Position numbers and translations under genes: made by a program
Notes under the pieces: generated by a model
Seen by the model: the letters and a program-made list of their open reading frames with translations, nothing else
The model's database searches: none
What the model was told of the DNA's origin: nothing
Part shown: one piece after another, positions 52,167 to 60,351 of the stretch
Numbering within the stretch: position 1 is the stretch's first letter
Layout: every line of letters starts with the position of its first letter
Assembly (NCBI GenBank): GCA_015059305.1
Contig: SVAQ01000001.1
Location: 1 to 64,000, forward strand
Reading direction: 5' to 3'
Length of the DNA: 64,000 nucleotides
Source: Bacillota bacterium
GTDB lineage: Bacteria > Bacillota_I > Bacilli_A > RF39 > UBA660

Positions 52167-54032
52167 CTATTTTTTACAGAAAATATTATTTAATAACACT
52201 TGAAGTTCTTCTCGATTTATTGGTTTAGATATATAACCATCAAAGCCTTCATTTAAATACATTTCCTTCATGCCTACCATTGCATTGGCAGTAAGTGCTA
52301 CTATTGGAGGAATTTTTACTCCTTCAAGAGCTCTTATATTATGAAGGGTTTGAACTCCATCCATTATTGGCATCATATGATCTAAGAAAATTAAATCATA
52401 ACGATTACCATCTTTTAATTTTTGAATTGCTTCTTCGCCACTACTAGCTAGTGTAATTTGAAATTTATAATCACGAAGGATTCTTTCTGCAACTTTTAAG
52501 TTTAAATCATTGTCATCTACTACTAAAATATCATATAGCGATCCATCAAAGTGAACATTAGCAACTGTAGCATTTTTAGTTACAACACTAACCACTTGAC
52601 TTTCAACTGGTTCCATATGAATCTTCTGTGGAAGGATTACCGTAAAACTTGTACCTTTTCCATACTCACTTACAAATGTAATAGTACCTCCTAAAAGTTC
52701 AATTAGCTTCTTAGTAATAACCAAACCAAGTCCAGTTCCTTCAATTGATTTATAATTTTCTTGATTATTTATTCTCGAAAATTTCACAAAAAGTTTATCA
52801 TAATCACTTTCTTTAATACCAATTCCTGTATCAGATACAACAAATTTTAATTTAGCAACTTCCCCCAAATTTTCGGAAGAAATATTAAAATCAATATGAC
52901 CTTCTTCAGTATATTTAACAGCATTAGATAAAAGATTCATTAAAATTTGATATATTTTTAATTCATCACCAATTAAATGAGTTGGTACATCTTTATCGAT
53001 ATGAATATTAAATTTAACTTTCGAAGAATCAATCTTCGAAGCAATAACACTATTTAATTGCATTATAATCTTTTTAAATTCATATGGACTTTCTGTCTTC
53101 TCTTCTTTTCCACTTTCAATTCTAGATACATCTAAGATATTATTAATAATTCCTAAAAGTGTTGTCGCTGCTTCATAAATATTTTGAATTTCTCCTTTTT
53201 GCATCTCATTTAAGTCTTCCATCAAAAGAGATTCACTAAAACCAATAATTGCATTCATCGGTGTTCTAATGTCATGACTCATATTTGATAAGAAGTCAGT
53301 TTTAGCTTTAGAAGCTTCTTCCACTTCTTCTTTCTCTATCTCTAATTCACTAATAATCCTCAAATCTGGATTTTCCATTGTAAAATACATAAATAACATC
53401 ACAAATGCCATTACAGAACTTACAAGTAACACGGTTGGAAATGCCCATTGTAAAACAATTGATAATGTTGCTAAGAAAATAAAAACAAAAATTGGAGCTC
53501 TTTTAGCAAAAGTTACTTTCTTAGGATTATTAATCATATATACTGCAATAATACCCATATAAACAAAGCTTACAACATAAGTAAAATATAAAGCTGCTCC
53601 ACTTTGATAACTAGCAAATTTATCCGGTTCATAAATATATATCGACTCTAATAAACAAATTAAAATTGAGATAACTAATGTAATTGCGGCACTCATTTTA
53701 AAGACCATGGACTTTTTAAACAACTGTTTTGTGGTAATACTACTATCCTCAGAATTAATACTAATAACATACATCATTAGCCACATACACCACACAACAT
53801 TCAATATCAAATATGTTTTACCAATAATATTTAAAATAATTCCAAATTCATCTTGATATTGGGTCATTGTATTACCAATAATATCTAATAATAAAATAAT
53901 AGAAGTTAATAAAAGTAAAACTTGATATAAAGCCCCTTCAAGTGTTTTACTTTTCTTTTTATAAACAAACACACAAAGCAGTAAAATCATGTATACTGCT
54001 GAGCAAAGCTGGATATCTACACATCTAATCAT
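52167..54032 (-). CDS. hybrid sensor histidine kinase
   Basis: 621 residues: about seven membrane helices in the first 220, HisKA with phospho-acceptor His253 in NMSHDIRTPMNAIIGF, HATPase with NAVKYTEEG, DTGIGIKES and GTGLGLVITKK, and a C-terminal receiver with DD pair (VVDDNDLNLK), phospho-acceptor Asp551 in IFLDHMMP and the LTANA switch. The membrane part resembles no sensor domain I can name. It lies directly after the response regulator and HPt genes (one- and five-nt gaps from the listed frames), implying a His-Asp-His-Asp relay. Confidence 0.92.
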   Translation of the reverse strand: MIRCVDIQLCSAVYMILLLCVFVYKKKSKTLEGALYQVLLLLTSIILLLDIIGNTMTQYQDEFGIILNIIGKTYLILNVVWCMWLMMYVISINSEDSSITTKQLFKKSMVFKMSAAITLVISILICLLESIYIYEPDKFASYQSGAALYFTYVVSFVYMGIIAVYMINNPKKVTFAKRAPIFVFIFLATLSIVLQWAFPTVLLVSSVMAFVMLFMYFTMENPDLRIISELEIEKEEVEEASKAKTDFLSNMSHDIRTPMNAIIGFSESLLMEDLNEMQKGEIQNIYEAATTLLGIINNILDVSRIESGKEEKTESPYEFKKIIMQLNSVIASKIDSSKVKFNIHIDKDVPTHLIGDELKIYQILMNLLSNAVKYTEEGHIDFNISSENLGEVAKLKFVVSDTGIGIKESDYDKLFVKFSRINNQENYKSIEGTGLGLVITKKLIELLGGTITFVSEYGKGTSFTVILPQKIHMEPVESQVVSVVTKNATVANVHFDGSLYDILVVDDNDLNLKVAERILRDYKFQITLASSGEEAIQKLKDGNRYDLIFLDHMMPIMDGVQTLHNIRALEGVKIPPIVALTANAMVGMKEMYLNEGFDGYISKPINREELQVLLNNIFCKK

Positions 54033-54033
54033 T

Positions 54034-55614
54034 TTATTTCATCTCCTCAAACGCTGCATTAAATGTTTCAATAGCTTTAGGATGGTATTTACTACCATTT
54101 TTAACATTAATCATGTTTTTAACTTCTTCATAATCAATCGAAGAATGATTTAAAATATAATTTGTATATTCTAAAGCTATATTTATTAAATAAACATAAT
54201 AAGGTATTTCATCTTCTTTCATGCCCATTGGAAATCCTAAACCGTCATATCTTTCATTATGTAATTTAACAATAGATGAGGCATATTTTAAATATGAATC
54301 GCTTTCATTTTCCATAACATATTTTAAAATATTAGCACCAATATTTGGATAATTAATTACTATTTCTTTTTCTTCAGGAGTTAAATTAGCAAGTCTTTCT
54401 AAATACTTTCTTGGCACAAAATCTAAAGAAACATCATAGTATTTTGAGGCATCAGCTATAACATCACTATCAACTTTTACATCATTTAATAAAGCATACT
54501 TATCTAATAAAATTTTACTATATTTGTTTATTAAATCATTAACCTTTTGATAATCCACTAAATAAGAATTGATATAATTTTTCAATATATCTTTTAATTC
54601 TTTTTCTTGAACTCTAACTAAATTATTTAAAATATTACTTTTAGCATACATTCTAACCATGTTTCCCACTCTTTTTTTAATAAGTTCATAGTTAAATGGT
54701 TTTTCAATCATATCGGCAATATCGTATGTATATACTTCTTCCTTTGTTTCTTTGGCATCATCGGCAGAAATAATTATAACCGGAAGGCGATTAATAATCT
54801 TTTTATCTTTTAAATAATTTAAAACTCCAAAACCATCCATTACGGGCATCTTCAAGTCTAAAAACATTCCAACGATATTTTCTGTACTATGCTCATTATT
54901 ATTTATAATATGATTTTCAATTATTTCAACGGCTTCCGCACCGTTTTTAGCTTCAATAATATTAAAGTCGCTTTCAAATACCTTTTTAAAAATATTTCTT
55001 GTTAAATTATCATCATCAATGATTAATAAAGACTCATGCGTTTTATTTACTTCAAGAGTAATCTTCTCTTGATAATTACGTAAAACACCTTGATTTTTAG
55101 TTTTAACGTCATGGATTAATTCATTAATATATTTAACTGCGTTATTAACTTCATAACTATCAGACTTCAAATGATCTAATACAGATTCGATATTAACCAT
55201 TAAATCTGCAGTTATATAGCTTAAATCTTCCTCTGTATTTTTGTTTTCGCTAGTAATATCACATTTTAAGGATAACACTAAAATCTGACTATTATCTAAA
55301 AGTTTAACTACATCTATATAGCTATCATAAGATAAGTTTGCAGATAATTTTAAGTATTTAATACATTCATAATCATTTGCGCCATTTTGTAATTTATTTA
55401 AACTTATTGTATCAAAATATTTTGTTATATAATCGGGATGGATAACTTTTTTCAACTTTTCATAATACTCTTCATAAGTATTATTTTCATTTTCTACTAA
55501 AACATTTTTAACATCAAAAAAAGTTACTTTATCATTTTGAATATCGATTAAAGTAATATTATTAAATATTTTAATTGACTCTATATTTACCAAACTTATA
55601 ACACTACTATCCAT
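54034..55614 (-). CDS. response regulator with degenerate HD-GYP-like domain
   Basis: 526 residues. The N-terminal 190 have no clear motif, though the region may be PAS-like. A receiver domain follows: LLIIDDDNLTRNIF, phospho-acceptor Asp253 in GMFLDLKMPVMDG, Ser/Lys switch residues in IIISADD and EKPF. The C-terminal region (about 370-526) contains KLHNERYDGLGFPMGM with IPYYVYLINIAL, as in HD-GYP c-di-GMP phosphodiesterases. The first HD pair expected upstream is not evident, so phosphodiesterase activity is doubtful. There is no DNA-binding domain. ATG 55614 is preferred to GTG 55623 (GGGGAGTG, 6-nt spacing). Confidence 0.8.
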   Translation of the reverse strand: MDSSVISLVNIESIKIFNNITLIDIQNDKVTFFDVKNVLVENENNTYEEYYEKLKKVIHPDYITKYFDTISLNKLQNGANDYECIKYLKLSANLSYDSYIDVVKLLDNSQILVLSLKCDITSENKNTEEDLSYITADLMVNIESVLDHLKSDSYEVNNAVKYINELIHDVKTKNQGVLRNYQEKITLEVNKTHESLLIIDDDNLTRNIFKKVFESDFNIIEAKNGAEAVEIIENHIINNNEHSTENIVGMFLDLKMPVMDGFGVLNYLKDKKIINRLPVIIISADDAKETKEEVYTYDIADMIEKPFNYELIKKRVGNMVRMYAKSNILNNLVRVQEKELKDILKNYINSYLVDYQKVNDLINKYSKILLDKYALLNDVKVDSDVIADASKYYDVSLDFVPRKYLERLANLTPEEKEIVINYPNIGANILKYVMENESDSYLKYASSIVKLHNERYDGLGFPMGMKEDEIPYYVYLINIALEYTNYILNHSSIDYEEVKNMINVKNGSKYHPKAIETFNAAFEEMK

Positions 55615-55628
55615 ACTAGTCACTCCCC

Positions 55629-55991
55629 TTACATATTAAAATACTCTTCTAAAATTTTATATATTTCATTTGCTTTTAAGAATAATTCATTAATATGTTC
55701 ATTAATATAATTAATATCATTTTCTTTACCTTTCATTTCATGATTATAAGCAAGCTCTGATAAAGAAGTGATTCCTAAAGTCCGACAATTACTTTTAAGG
55801 GCATGGACTAAAATAACGTAATTTGCAAAATCGGAATTTTCATAAGCCTTTCTTATTTCAGCCATTTGATTTATAAAGCCATTTTTAAAATCTGAAAGAA
55901 TCTCATTATATAGTGATTCATCTCCTAAATAAGATAATCCAGCGTTTGTATCAATCCCTTTTTCATTTAAAAATGTAAGTTTGCTATTCAT
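55629..55991 (-). CDS. histidine phosphotransfer (HPt) protein
   Basis: 120 residues from ATG 55991. The HPt helix reads VILVHALKSNCRTLG with phospho-acceptor His63, followed by SELAYNHEMKGKEND. An all-helical four-helix bundle fits. It is the first gene of the HPt-regulator-kinase operon. A GTG nine nt upstream is a possible alternative start. A terminator (56028-56056) separates it from the gene before. Confidence 0.9.
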   Translation of the reverse strand: MNSKLTFLNEKGIDTNAGLSYLGDESLYNEILSDFKNGFINQMAEIRKAYENSDFANYVILVHALKSNCRTLGITSLSELAYNHEMKGKENDINYINEHINELFLKANEIYKILEEYFNM

Positions 55992-56027
55992 GTATATCAC
56001 TTTCCTCTACTATGATAATTTTAGCAT

Positions 56028-56056
56028 AAAAAAAAACTATTTAAAATAGTTTTTTT
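56028..56056 (-). terminator. terminator of the 56066-57043 gene
   Basis: AAAAAACTATT / AATAGTTTTTT stem with a 3-4 nt loop; beyond it on the minus strand is TATGCTAAAAT, a possible extended -10 for the HPt operon. Confidence 0.7.
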
Positions 56057-56065
56057 CATCATAAT

Positions 56066-57043
56066 TTAATCTTTAATTACTCTTTCGAAGTTTAACATTC
56101 CATTAAATGTTTTGTTTCCGTTAACAATTTGATTATGACCAAAATTTATTAAAGTAACAATTCCTTTATAGTAATGTTGAGTTCCGCCATTAGTTGCAGT
56201 AATTGACATATTATCTACTAAAGCATATTGACTACCATCTGTTGTTGTAACCATTGTTAAATCAGCAGTTTTAGTTACATTATAGCAAATTCCGTCTTCA
56301 TAAACATTTGGTAACCAAGTATTATCTACACTATTTGATGTACAAGCTGAAAGAGATGTTGCACCACTAACGATTTCCCTTTTATCATTTACACATACTC
56401 CACCAGCTTCACACGTAATTTTGTCAACAGTTGCATCTGTAGATTTATATAAATCTAAAACTAATTCTGCAGTATCTGCTACAGCCCACATATATGTAGG
56501 ATTAGATAAACAAGTTACTTCATTTGTATAGAATGTATTTGAAACTGGATTTGATGCACCATAACATGCATAAGATGTTCCATTAGTTGTAGCCCAAATA
56601 TTACTAGGATTATTTTCCTTACATGCTGCAGCACTATCAGCTACAATTGAACCAGAATCAGTTTTTGAATAACATGTTCCTGATGAATATTCAAAGTCAT
56701 TATGAGGTACAGTTAAATAAACACGATAATCATAAGTAACAGGTGTCTCGCTACTTGTTTGAAGTAAAATATTTGCATCTACTTCACCAGTTAAATTTCC
56801 AGCTCCGTCGTAGAAGTTTTCTAAATTAGCAACAATATCAATACCTTCACCAGCATTAATTAGTAATAAATCACTACCACCATTTGTTGTTGCATTAATA
56901 TTAGAAACACCACTATCTTGTACTGAACTTGCTAAATAAGCGAATGTTGCTCCAACAACAACGATAATCATTGTTACAATGGCAATAACAGTAAGTAAAA
57001 TTACATTACCTCTACCATCACTTTCTTTTTTTATTTCTTCCAT
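56066..57043 (-). CDS. TasA/camelysin-like secreted protein with Cys-x-Trp repeats
   Basis: 325 residues. A short charged head, one hydrophobic helix (ILLTVIAIVTMIIVVVGATFAYLA), then a beta-rich exported domain. Four paired-Cys stretches can be seen, including three similar motifs of the form (S/T)-x-x-A/T-C-x(6-10)-W: SAAACKENNPSNIWATT, NEVTCLSNPTYMWA and SLSACTSNSVDNTW. The N-terminal part is like the camelysin/TasA amyloid family; the Cys-Trp motif is not something I recognise. Its role may be surface fibre formation. The start follows AAAGGAGG. Confidence 0.72.
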   Translation of the reverse strand: MEEIKKESDGRGNVILLTVIAIVTMIIVVVGATFAYLASSVQDSGVSNINATTNGGSDLLLINAGEGIDIVANLENFYDGAGNLTGEVDANILLQTSSETPVTYDYRVYLTVPHNDFEYSSGTCYSKTDSGSIVADSAAACKENNPSNIWATTNGTSYACYGASNPVSNTFYTNEVTCLSNPTYMWAVADTAELVLDLYKSTDATVDKITCEAGGVCVNDKREIVSGATSLSACTSNSVDNTWLPNVYEDGICYNVTKTADLTMVTTTDGSQYALVDNMSITATNGGTQHYYKGIVTLINFGHNQIVNGNKTFNGMLNFERVIKD

Positions 57044-57206
57044 TTTTATCCTCCTTTACTATCATTACTTTAATGATACATTATTTTTAATTCCTAGTCA
57101 ATAATGAACTTAAGGCAAATAAAAAATGTTTAATTTAATGTAAATCAAGATATTCCAAATCATAATTTTTAAATTAATTGATATAATTTTTATAAGGTGA
57201 TAATAA

Positions 57207-57536
57207 ATGTATTTAATGATTGATAACAATAAAATTTTAATAAAAAAAGCAAGCTCTTTTATTTCTCGTTTTCTTGGATTAATGGGTAAAAAAGATATTA
57301 ATTATGGAATGTTATTTAGAAAAGTAAATAGTGTTCACACTTTTTTCATGAAAGAAAACATTGATATAATTGGTATTAACAATAAAAATGAGGTTATTTA
57401 TAAAGCCCAAAATATATCTAAAAATCAAATTATAAAAATTAATAATAAAATAAAAAATACTAGTATTCTGGAACTGCCAAGTAATACTAGTAAAAAAATT
57501 AAAATTGGTGATCAATTAACCTTTATAAGTGAATAA
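57207..57536 (+). CDS. DUF192 family protein
   Basis: 109 residues. The family signature is visible: RFLGLMGKKDINYGMLF, then VHTFFMKENIDIIGINNKNEVI, then a C-terminal KKIKIGDQLTF. DUF192 proteins are small beta-barrels of unknown function, often found near envelope or polysaccharide genes. The start follows AAGGTGAT. The last 21 nt overlap convergently with the obgE 3' end. Confidence 0.85.
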   Translation: MYLMIDNNKILIKKASSFISRFLGLMGKKDINYGMLFRKVNSVHTFFMKENIDIIGINNKNEVIYKAQNISKNQIIKINNKIKNTSILELPSNTSKKIKIGDQLTFISE

Positions 57537-58790
57537 ATAATCATTGATGACAACATCATCTCCAGGTTTAGCTCCAAGACGGGCAAGTTCATCTTCAACT
57601 CCCATGCCGCGAAGTTTCCTACCAAAACGCATTGCGCCTTCTTCTTCTTCAAACTTTGTCATGCTAAATAATTTTTCGATTTCTTTGCCACGAATAACCC
57701 ATAGGTCATCTTCACGAGTAATTGTATAAGGTTTTTCTTCTTTAAATTTAATATATACGTTTTCTTCCATTTCTTCTTCGCTGTAATAAGCATTATCTTC
57801 TTCAGCTTTAAGAGCATCATTTATTCCAAGAAGAAGTTCATCAATTCCTTCATTTGTAAACGAGCTTATCGGATATATTTCAAGTTTTGGATAAGCTTTT
57901 TTAAATTGTTCTAGATTTTCCGCAAAATCAGGATTATCCATTTTACTTGCTACCACTATCTCTTTTTTATTAGCTAGTTTACTTGAATATTTTTCAAGTT
58001 CACCGCGAATAATTCGATAGTCTTCAACTGGATTTCTACCTTCTTCCGCAGACATATCAACCATATGTAATATTATTTTGCAGCGATAGGCATGTTTTAA
58101 GAATTTATCTCCTAAACCAACGCCTTCACTAGCCCCTTCAATTAATCCTGGAAGATCAGCTACTGTATAAGAATCGTAATTTTGTAACTTAACAACTCCC
58201 AAATTCGGAGACAACGTTGTAAAGTGGTAACTTGCAATCTTCGGTTTAGCACTACTAATAACAGAAAGCAAAGTACTTTTCCCTACACTTGGCATGCCAA
58301 CAATTCCTACATCTGCTAAAACTTTTAATTCACATCGTAAGAAACGGATTTCACCCATTTCCCCCTTCTCCGAAAATTTCGGAGCAGGATTTTCATGAGT
58401 AGCGAAAGCACGATTTCCACGACCACCACGACCGCCATGTGCTACTATAACTTCATCATCGTCATTTATAATATCTTTGATAACTAAATTAGTATCATCA
58501 TCATAGACAGTCGTTCCTAATGGAACTTTAATAATTATATCTTCGCTATTTTTTCCATTACGATTACTACCTTCACCGTTATTTCCTTTATGTCCTTTAA
58601 TAATCTTTTTATATTTTAAGTCAATTAAAGTTTTAAGGGATTTATCTGCAACAAAAATGATATTGCCACCGCGACCACCATTTCCACCATCTGGTCCACC
58701 CATTGGTACAAACTTTTCACGACGAAACGAGGTACATCCACTACCTCCATCTCCTGCCATAACTTTAATTTTAACTTCATCTACAAACAT
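57516..58790 (-). CDS. obgE: GTPase Obg (CgtA)
   Basis: 424-residue essential GTPase of 50S assembly and stringent response. The Gly-rich Obg fold (DGGSGCTSFRREKFVPMGGPDGG, read in parts; GRGGRGNRAFAT), G domain with VGMPSVGKSTL, DLPGLIEGA and SKMD, and a C-terminal OCT domain (about 350-424). ATG 58790 (MFVDEVKIKVMAGD) is chosen because GGTGAT lies 6 nt upstream; GTG 58802 lies before it. A probable extended -10 (TGATATACT, 58807-58812) is upstream. It is cut off from rpmA by the copy-2 toxin-like locus. Confidence 0.96.
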   Translation of the reverse strand: MFVDEVKIKVMAGDGGSGCTSFRREKFVPMGGPDGGNGGRGGNIIFVADKSLKTLIDLKYKKIIKGHKGNNGEGSNRNGKNSEDIIIKVPLGTTVYDDDTNLVIKDIINDDDEVIVAHGGRGGRGNRAFATHENPAPKFSEKGEMGEIRFLRCELKVLADVGIVGMPSVGKSTLLSVISSAKPKIASYHFTTLSPNLGVVKLQNYDSYTVADLPGLIEGASEGVGLGDKFLKHAYRCKIILHMVDMSAEEGRNPVEDYRIIRGELEKYSSKLANKKEIVVASKMDNPDFAENLEQFKKAYPKLEIYPISSFTNEGIDELLLGINDALKAEEDNAYYSEEEMEENVYIKFKEEKPYTITREDDLWVIRGKEIEKLFSMTKFEEEEGAMRFGRKLRGMGVEDELARLGAKPGDDVVINDYLFTYKG

Positions 58791-58939
58791 GTAAATCACC
58801 AAAAATAGTATATCAAATCTTTTTATAATTAACCATAAAAAGTTATAGTTTTAAAATTGATAAGACAAAAATGCAAATAATTAAACTTTTATCCCTAAAA
58901 AACTTAAAATTTTACTAAACAATTTTAATTTTTGGTCTT

Positions 58940-58968
58940 TTGACATATAAATTATTAATTAATATACT
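58940..58968 (+). promoter_or_regulatory. consensus promoter of toxin-like RNA copy 2
   Basis: Perfect TTGACA, 17-nt spacer, TATACT, predicted +1 at 58975 (GGAACA). Strongest promoter-like sequence read in the window. Confidence 0.8.
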
Positions 58969-58974
58969 TATTCT

Positions 58975-59197
58975 GGAACATTCAATAGTTTAGTGGTTGC
59001 CAATTTTCATATTAGAAAGGAGGCTGAGCTTATGAACAAGAAAGATTGTTTAATTACTTTTCTTCTTCTCATCATATTCCTTTTAATATTATTACTATTT
59101 ACAGTTTTAATATTAAAAGAAAACCACTTAACTTGCGTTAAGTGGTACCAACTAATGGCAACACTCAACAAAGTCAAATTGAGTGTTCCTTTTTTAT
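58975..59197 (+). ncRNA. structured mRNA of a type I toxin-like locus (copy 2)
   Basis: About 220 nt. The 5' end GGAACATTCAAT is complementary to ATTGAGTGTTCC at the 3' end (12 pairs, one G-U). GTTGCCA near the 5' end can pair with TGGCAAC near the 3' end, and CCACTTAAC / GTTAAGTGG forms a strong internal hairpin after the peptide core. TTTC upstream pairs with the GAAA of the SD. It ends in ACTCAA / TTGAGT plus T-run. It sits between rpmA and obgE; the remaining DNA of this gap (58803-59315) holds only the obgE promoter and the rpmA terminator. Confidence 0.65.
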
Positions 59198-59217
59198 TTT
59201 ATGCCAATTTTCTTTGA
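59032..59217 (+). CDS. small hydrophobic peptide, toxin-like (copy 2), reads through its terminator
   Basis: 61 codons, starting MNKKDCLITFLLLIIFLLI and on to LLFTVLILK, as in copy 1. There the copy-1 stop TAA is replaced by GAA, so translation would continue through KENHLTCVKWYQLM to a TGA at 59217, which lies after the predicted transcript end (about 59197). The message may therefore have no stop codon, which would call for tmRNA rescue, or this copy may be inactive. The start ATG follows AAAGGAGG. Confidence 0.55.
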   Translation: MNKKDCLITFLLLIIFLLILLLFTVLILKENHLTCVKWYQLMATLNKVKLSVPFLFYANFL

Positions 59218-59274
59218 CATATTTATTATAGCATAATATTATTTTATTTCCAACACAAATCATTCTTTCACAAA

Positions 59275-59305
59275 ACAAAAAAGATACCATAACGAGTATC
59301 TTTTT
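59275..59305 (-). terminator. terminator of the rplU-prp-rpmA operon
   Basis: AAAGATAC / GTATCTTT stem with an 8-nt loop and T6 on the minus strand, 11 nt after the rpmA stop. Confidence 0.8.
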
Positions 59306-59315
59306 TTTGCTTAAA

Positions 59316-59597
59316 TTAGTTTTCGTAAACACTAACTTTTTTCTTATCGCGGCCCATTCTTTCAAACTTAACTACGCCATCAACTTTAGCATATAAAGTA
59401 TGATCTTTACCCATTCCTACATTTGTTCCTGGATAAATTTTTGTTCCTCTTTGACGATAAATAATACTTCCTGCGCTACAAACTTGTCCGTCAGAAAGTT
59501 TAGCTCCAAGTCTACGACCAGCTGAGTCACGGTTATTTTTAGTTGAACCTTGAGCTTTAACATGGGCAAAACGTTGAATATTTAATCTAAAAAACAT
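59316..59597 (-). CDS. rpmA: ribosomal protein L27 (bL27)
   Basis: 93 residues. The mature part begins [20 protein letters not shown] and ends [12 protein letters not shown]. It has the N-terminal extension [10 protein letters not shown] found in Firmicutes, which the Prp protease removes after Phe in known species; here the site would be QRF|A, compared with the usual FF|A. The prp gene is adjacent. The start follows AAGGAGAG. Confidence 0.96.
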   Translation of the reverse strand: MFFRLNIQRFAHVKAQGSTKNNRDSAGRRLGAKLSDGQVCSAGSIIYRQRGTKIYPGTNVGMGKDHTLYAKVDGVVKFERMGRDKKKVSVYEN

Positions 59598-59598
59598 A

Positions 59599-59889
59599 TT
59601 AACTCTCCTTTACACTTAAATTTTTAGGATAGTCTTCTTCAATTGATTTTAATAATTCCATCATATTTTCAATTAAAGTCTTTACAATTTCATCATCTGT
59701 AAGAACTTTTATTATCATAGAACCTTTATCTTCAACTTCTATTGACTCTTCCTGAATTTTCTTTAGAGCATTAATAGTAGTATATATTATACTAGATACA
59801 CTAGCACAAACTATATCTTTACCATACTCTGCACTATTAGCATGACCGCTAATAGTAATTGTGTTACTTTTTTTAACAATCTTAATCAT
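59599..59889 (-). CDS. prp: ribosomal-processing cysteine protease Prp
   Basis: 96 residues (YsxB). Catalytic His16 in [15 protein letters not shown] and Cys28 in VCASVSSI match Prp. It cleaves the N-terminal extension of L27 before ribosome incorporation. It lies between rplU and rpmA, as in other Firmicutes, with a 1-nt gap to rpmA and 4 nt from rplU. Confidence 0.93.
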   Translation of the reverse strand: MIKIVKKSNTITISGHANSAEYGKDIVCASVSSIIYTTINALKKIQEESIEVEDKGSMIIKVLTDDEIVKTLIENMMELLKSIEEDYPKNLSVKES

Positions 59890-59893
59890 TTAA

Positions 59894-60193
59894 TTAACCA
59901 TTAATCTTTTTAATTTCTACTAAAGTATATGGTTGTCTATGACCTTGAGTTTTACGATATTTCTTTTTAGGACGATACTTAAATACTTTAATTTTTTTAG
60001 CACGACCATTTTTGATTACTTCAGCTTCGATAGAAGCACCTTTTACAGTAGGATTACCAGTTTTTCCGTCAACAAATAATACTTCATCAAAAGTCACTTT
60101 ACTACCTGCTTCAGCATCTAGTTTTTCAATATACACTCTGTCGTTTTCTTGAACATAATATTGTTTGCCACCAGTTTTAAATATAGCTTTCAT
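59894..60193 (-). CDS. rplU: ribosomal protein L21 (bL21)
   Basis: 99 residues, with [20 protein letters not shown] at the start, VLFVDG in the middle, and [22 protein letters not shown] at the C-terminus, typical of bL21. First gene of rplU-prp-rpmA, preceded by AAGGAGGAAAG. An L21 leader-like region lies upstream. Confidence 0.97.
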   Translation of the reverse strand: MKAIFKTGGKQYYVQENDRVYIEKLDAEAGSKVTFDEVLFVDGKTGNPTVKGASIEAEVIKNGRAKKIKVFKYRPKKKYRKTQGHRQPYTLVEIKKING

Positions 60194-60199
60194 TTCTCT

Positions 60200-60310
60200 T
60201 TCCTCCTTAATTTTTTAATAAGTCACACCTTGAAGGTAACACTAATGTGTTTTAAAACCTTTTTAGAGTGGATGAAATGACTTAAAGCAATTATGATTCT
60301 AACAAAATAC
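60200..60310 (-). ncRNA. probable L21 leader (autoregulatory 5' UTR)
   Basis: Firmicutes rplU genes often carry a conserved leader. Here the minus strand contains AAGGTTTTAAAACACATTAGTGTTACCTTCAAGGTG (read in parts): ACAC/GTGT and AAGGT/ACCTT pair to form short hairpins about 30-70 nt upstream of the ATG. I rely on position and hairpins and cannot confirm the covariance pattern. Confidence 0.45.
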
Positions 60311-60351
60311 CATGAATTTGTCAATGAAGTAGTATTCAATCTTTTTTTACT

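Noticed and set aside
58993..59031. Longer N-terminus for the copy-2 toxin-like peptide (start 58993)
   Set aside because: It would include the Shine-Dalgarno AAAGGAGG within the coding region; the ATG at 59032 is placed correctly after it.
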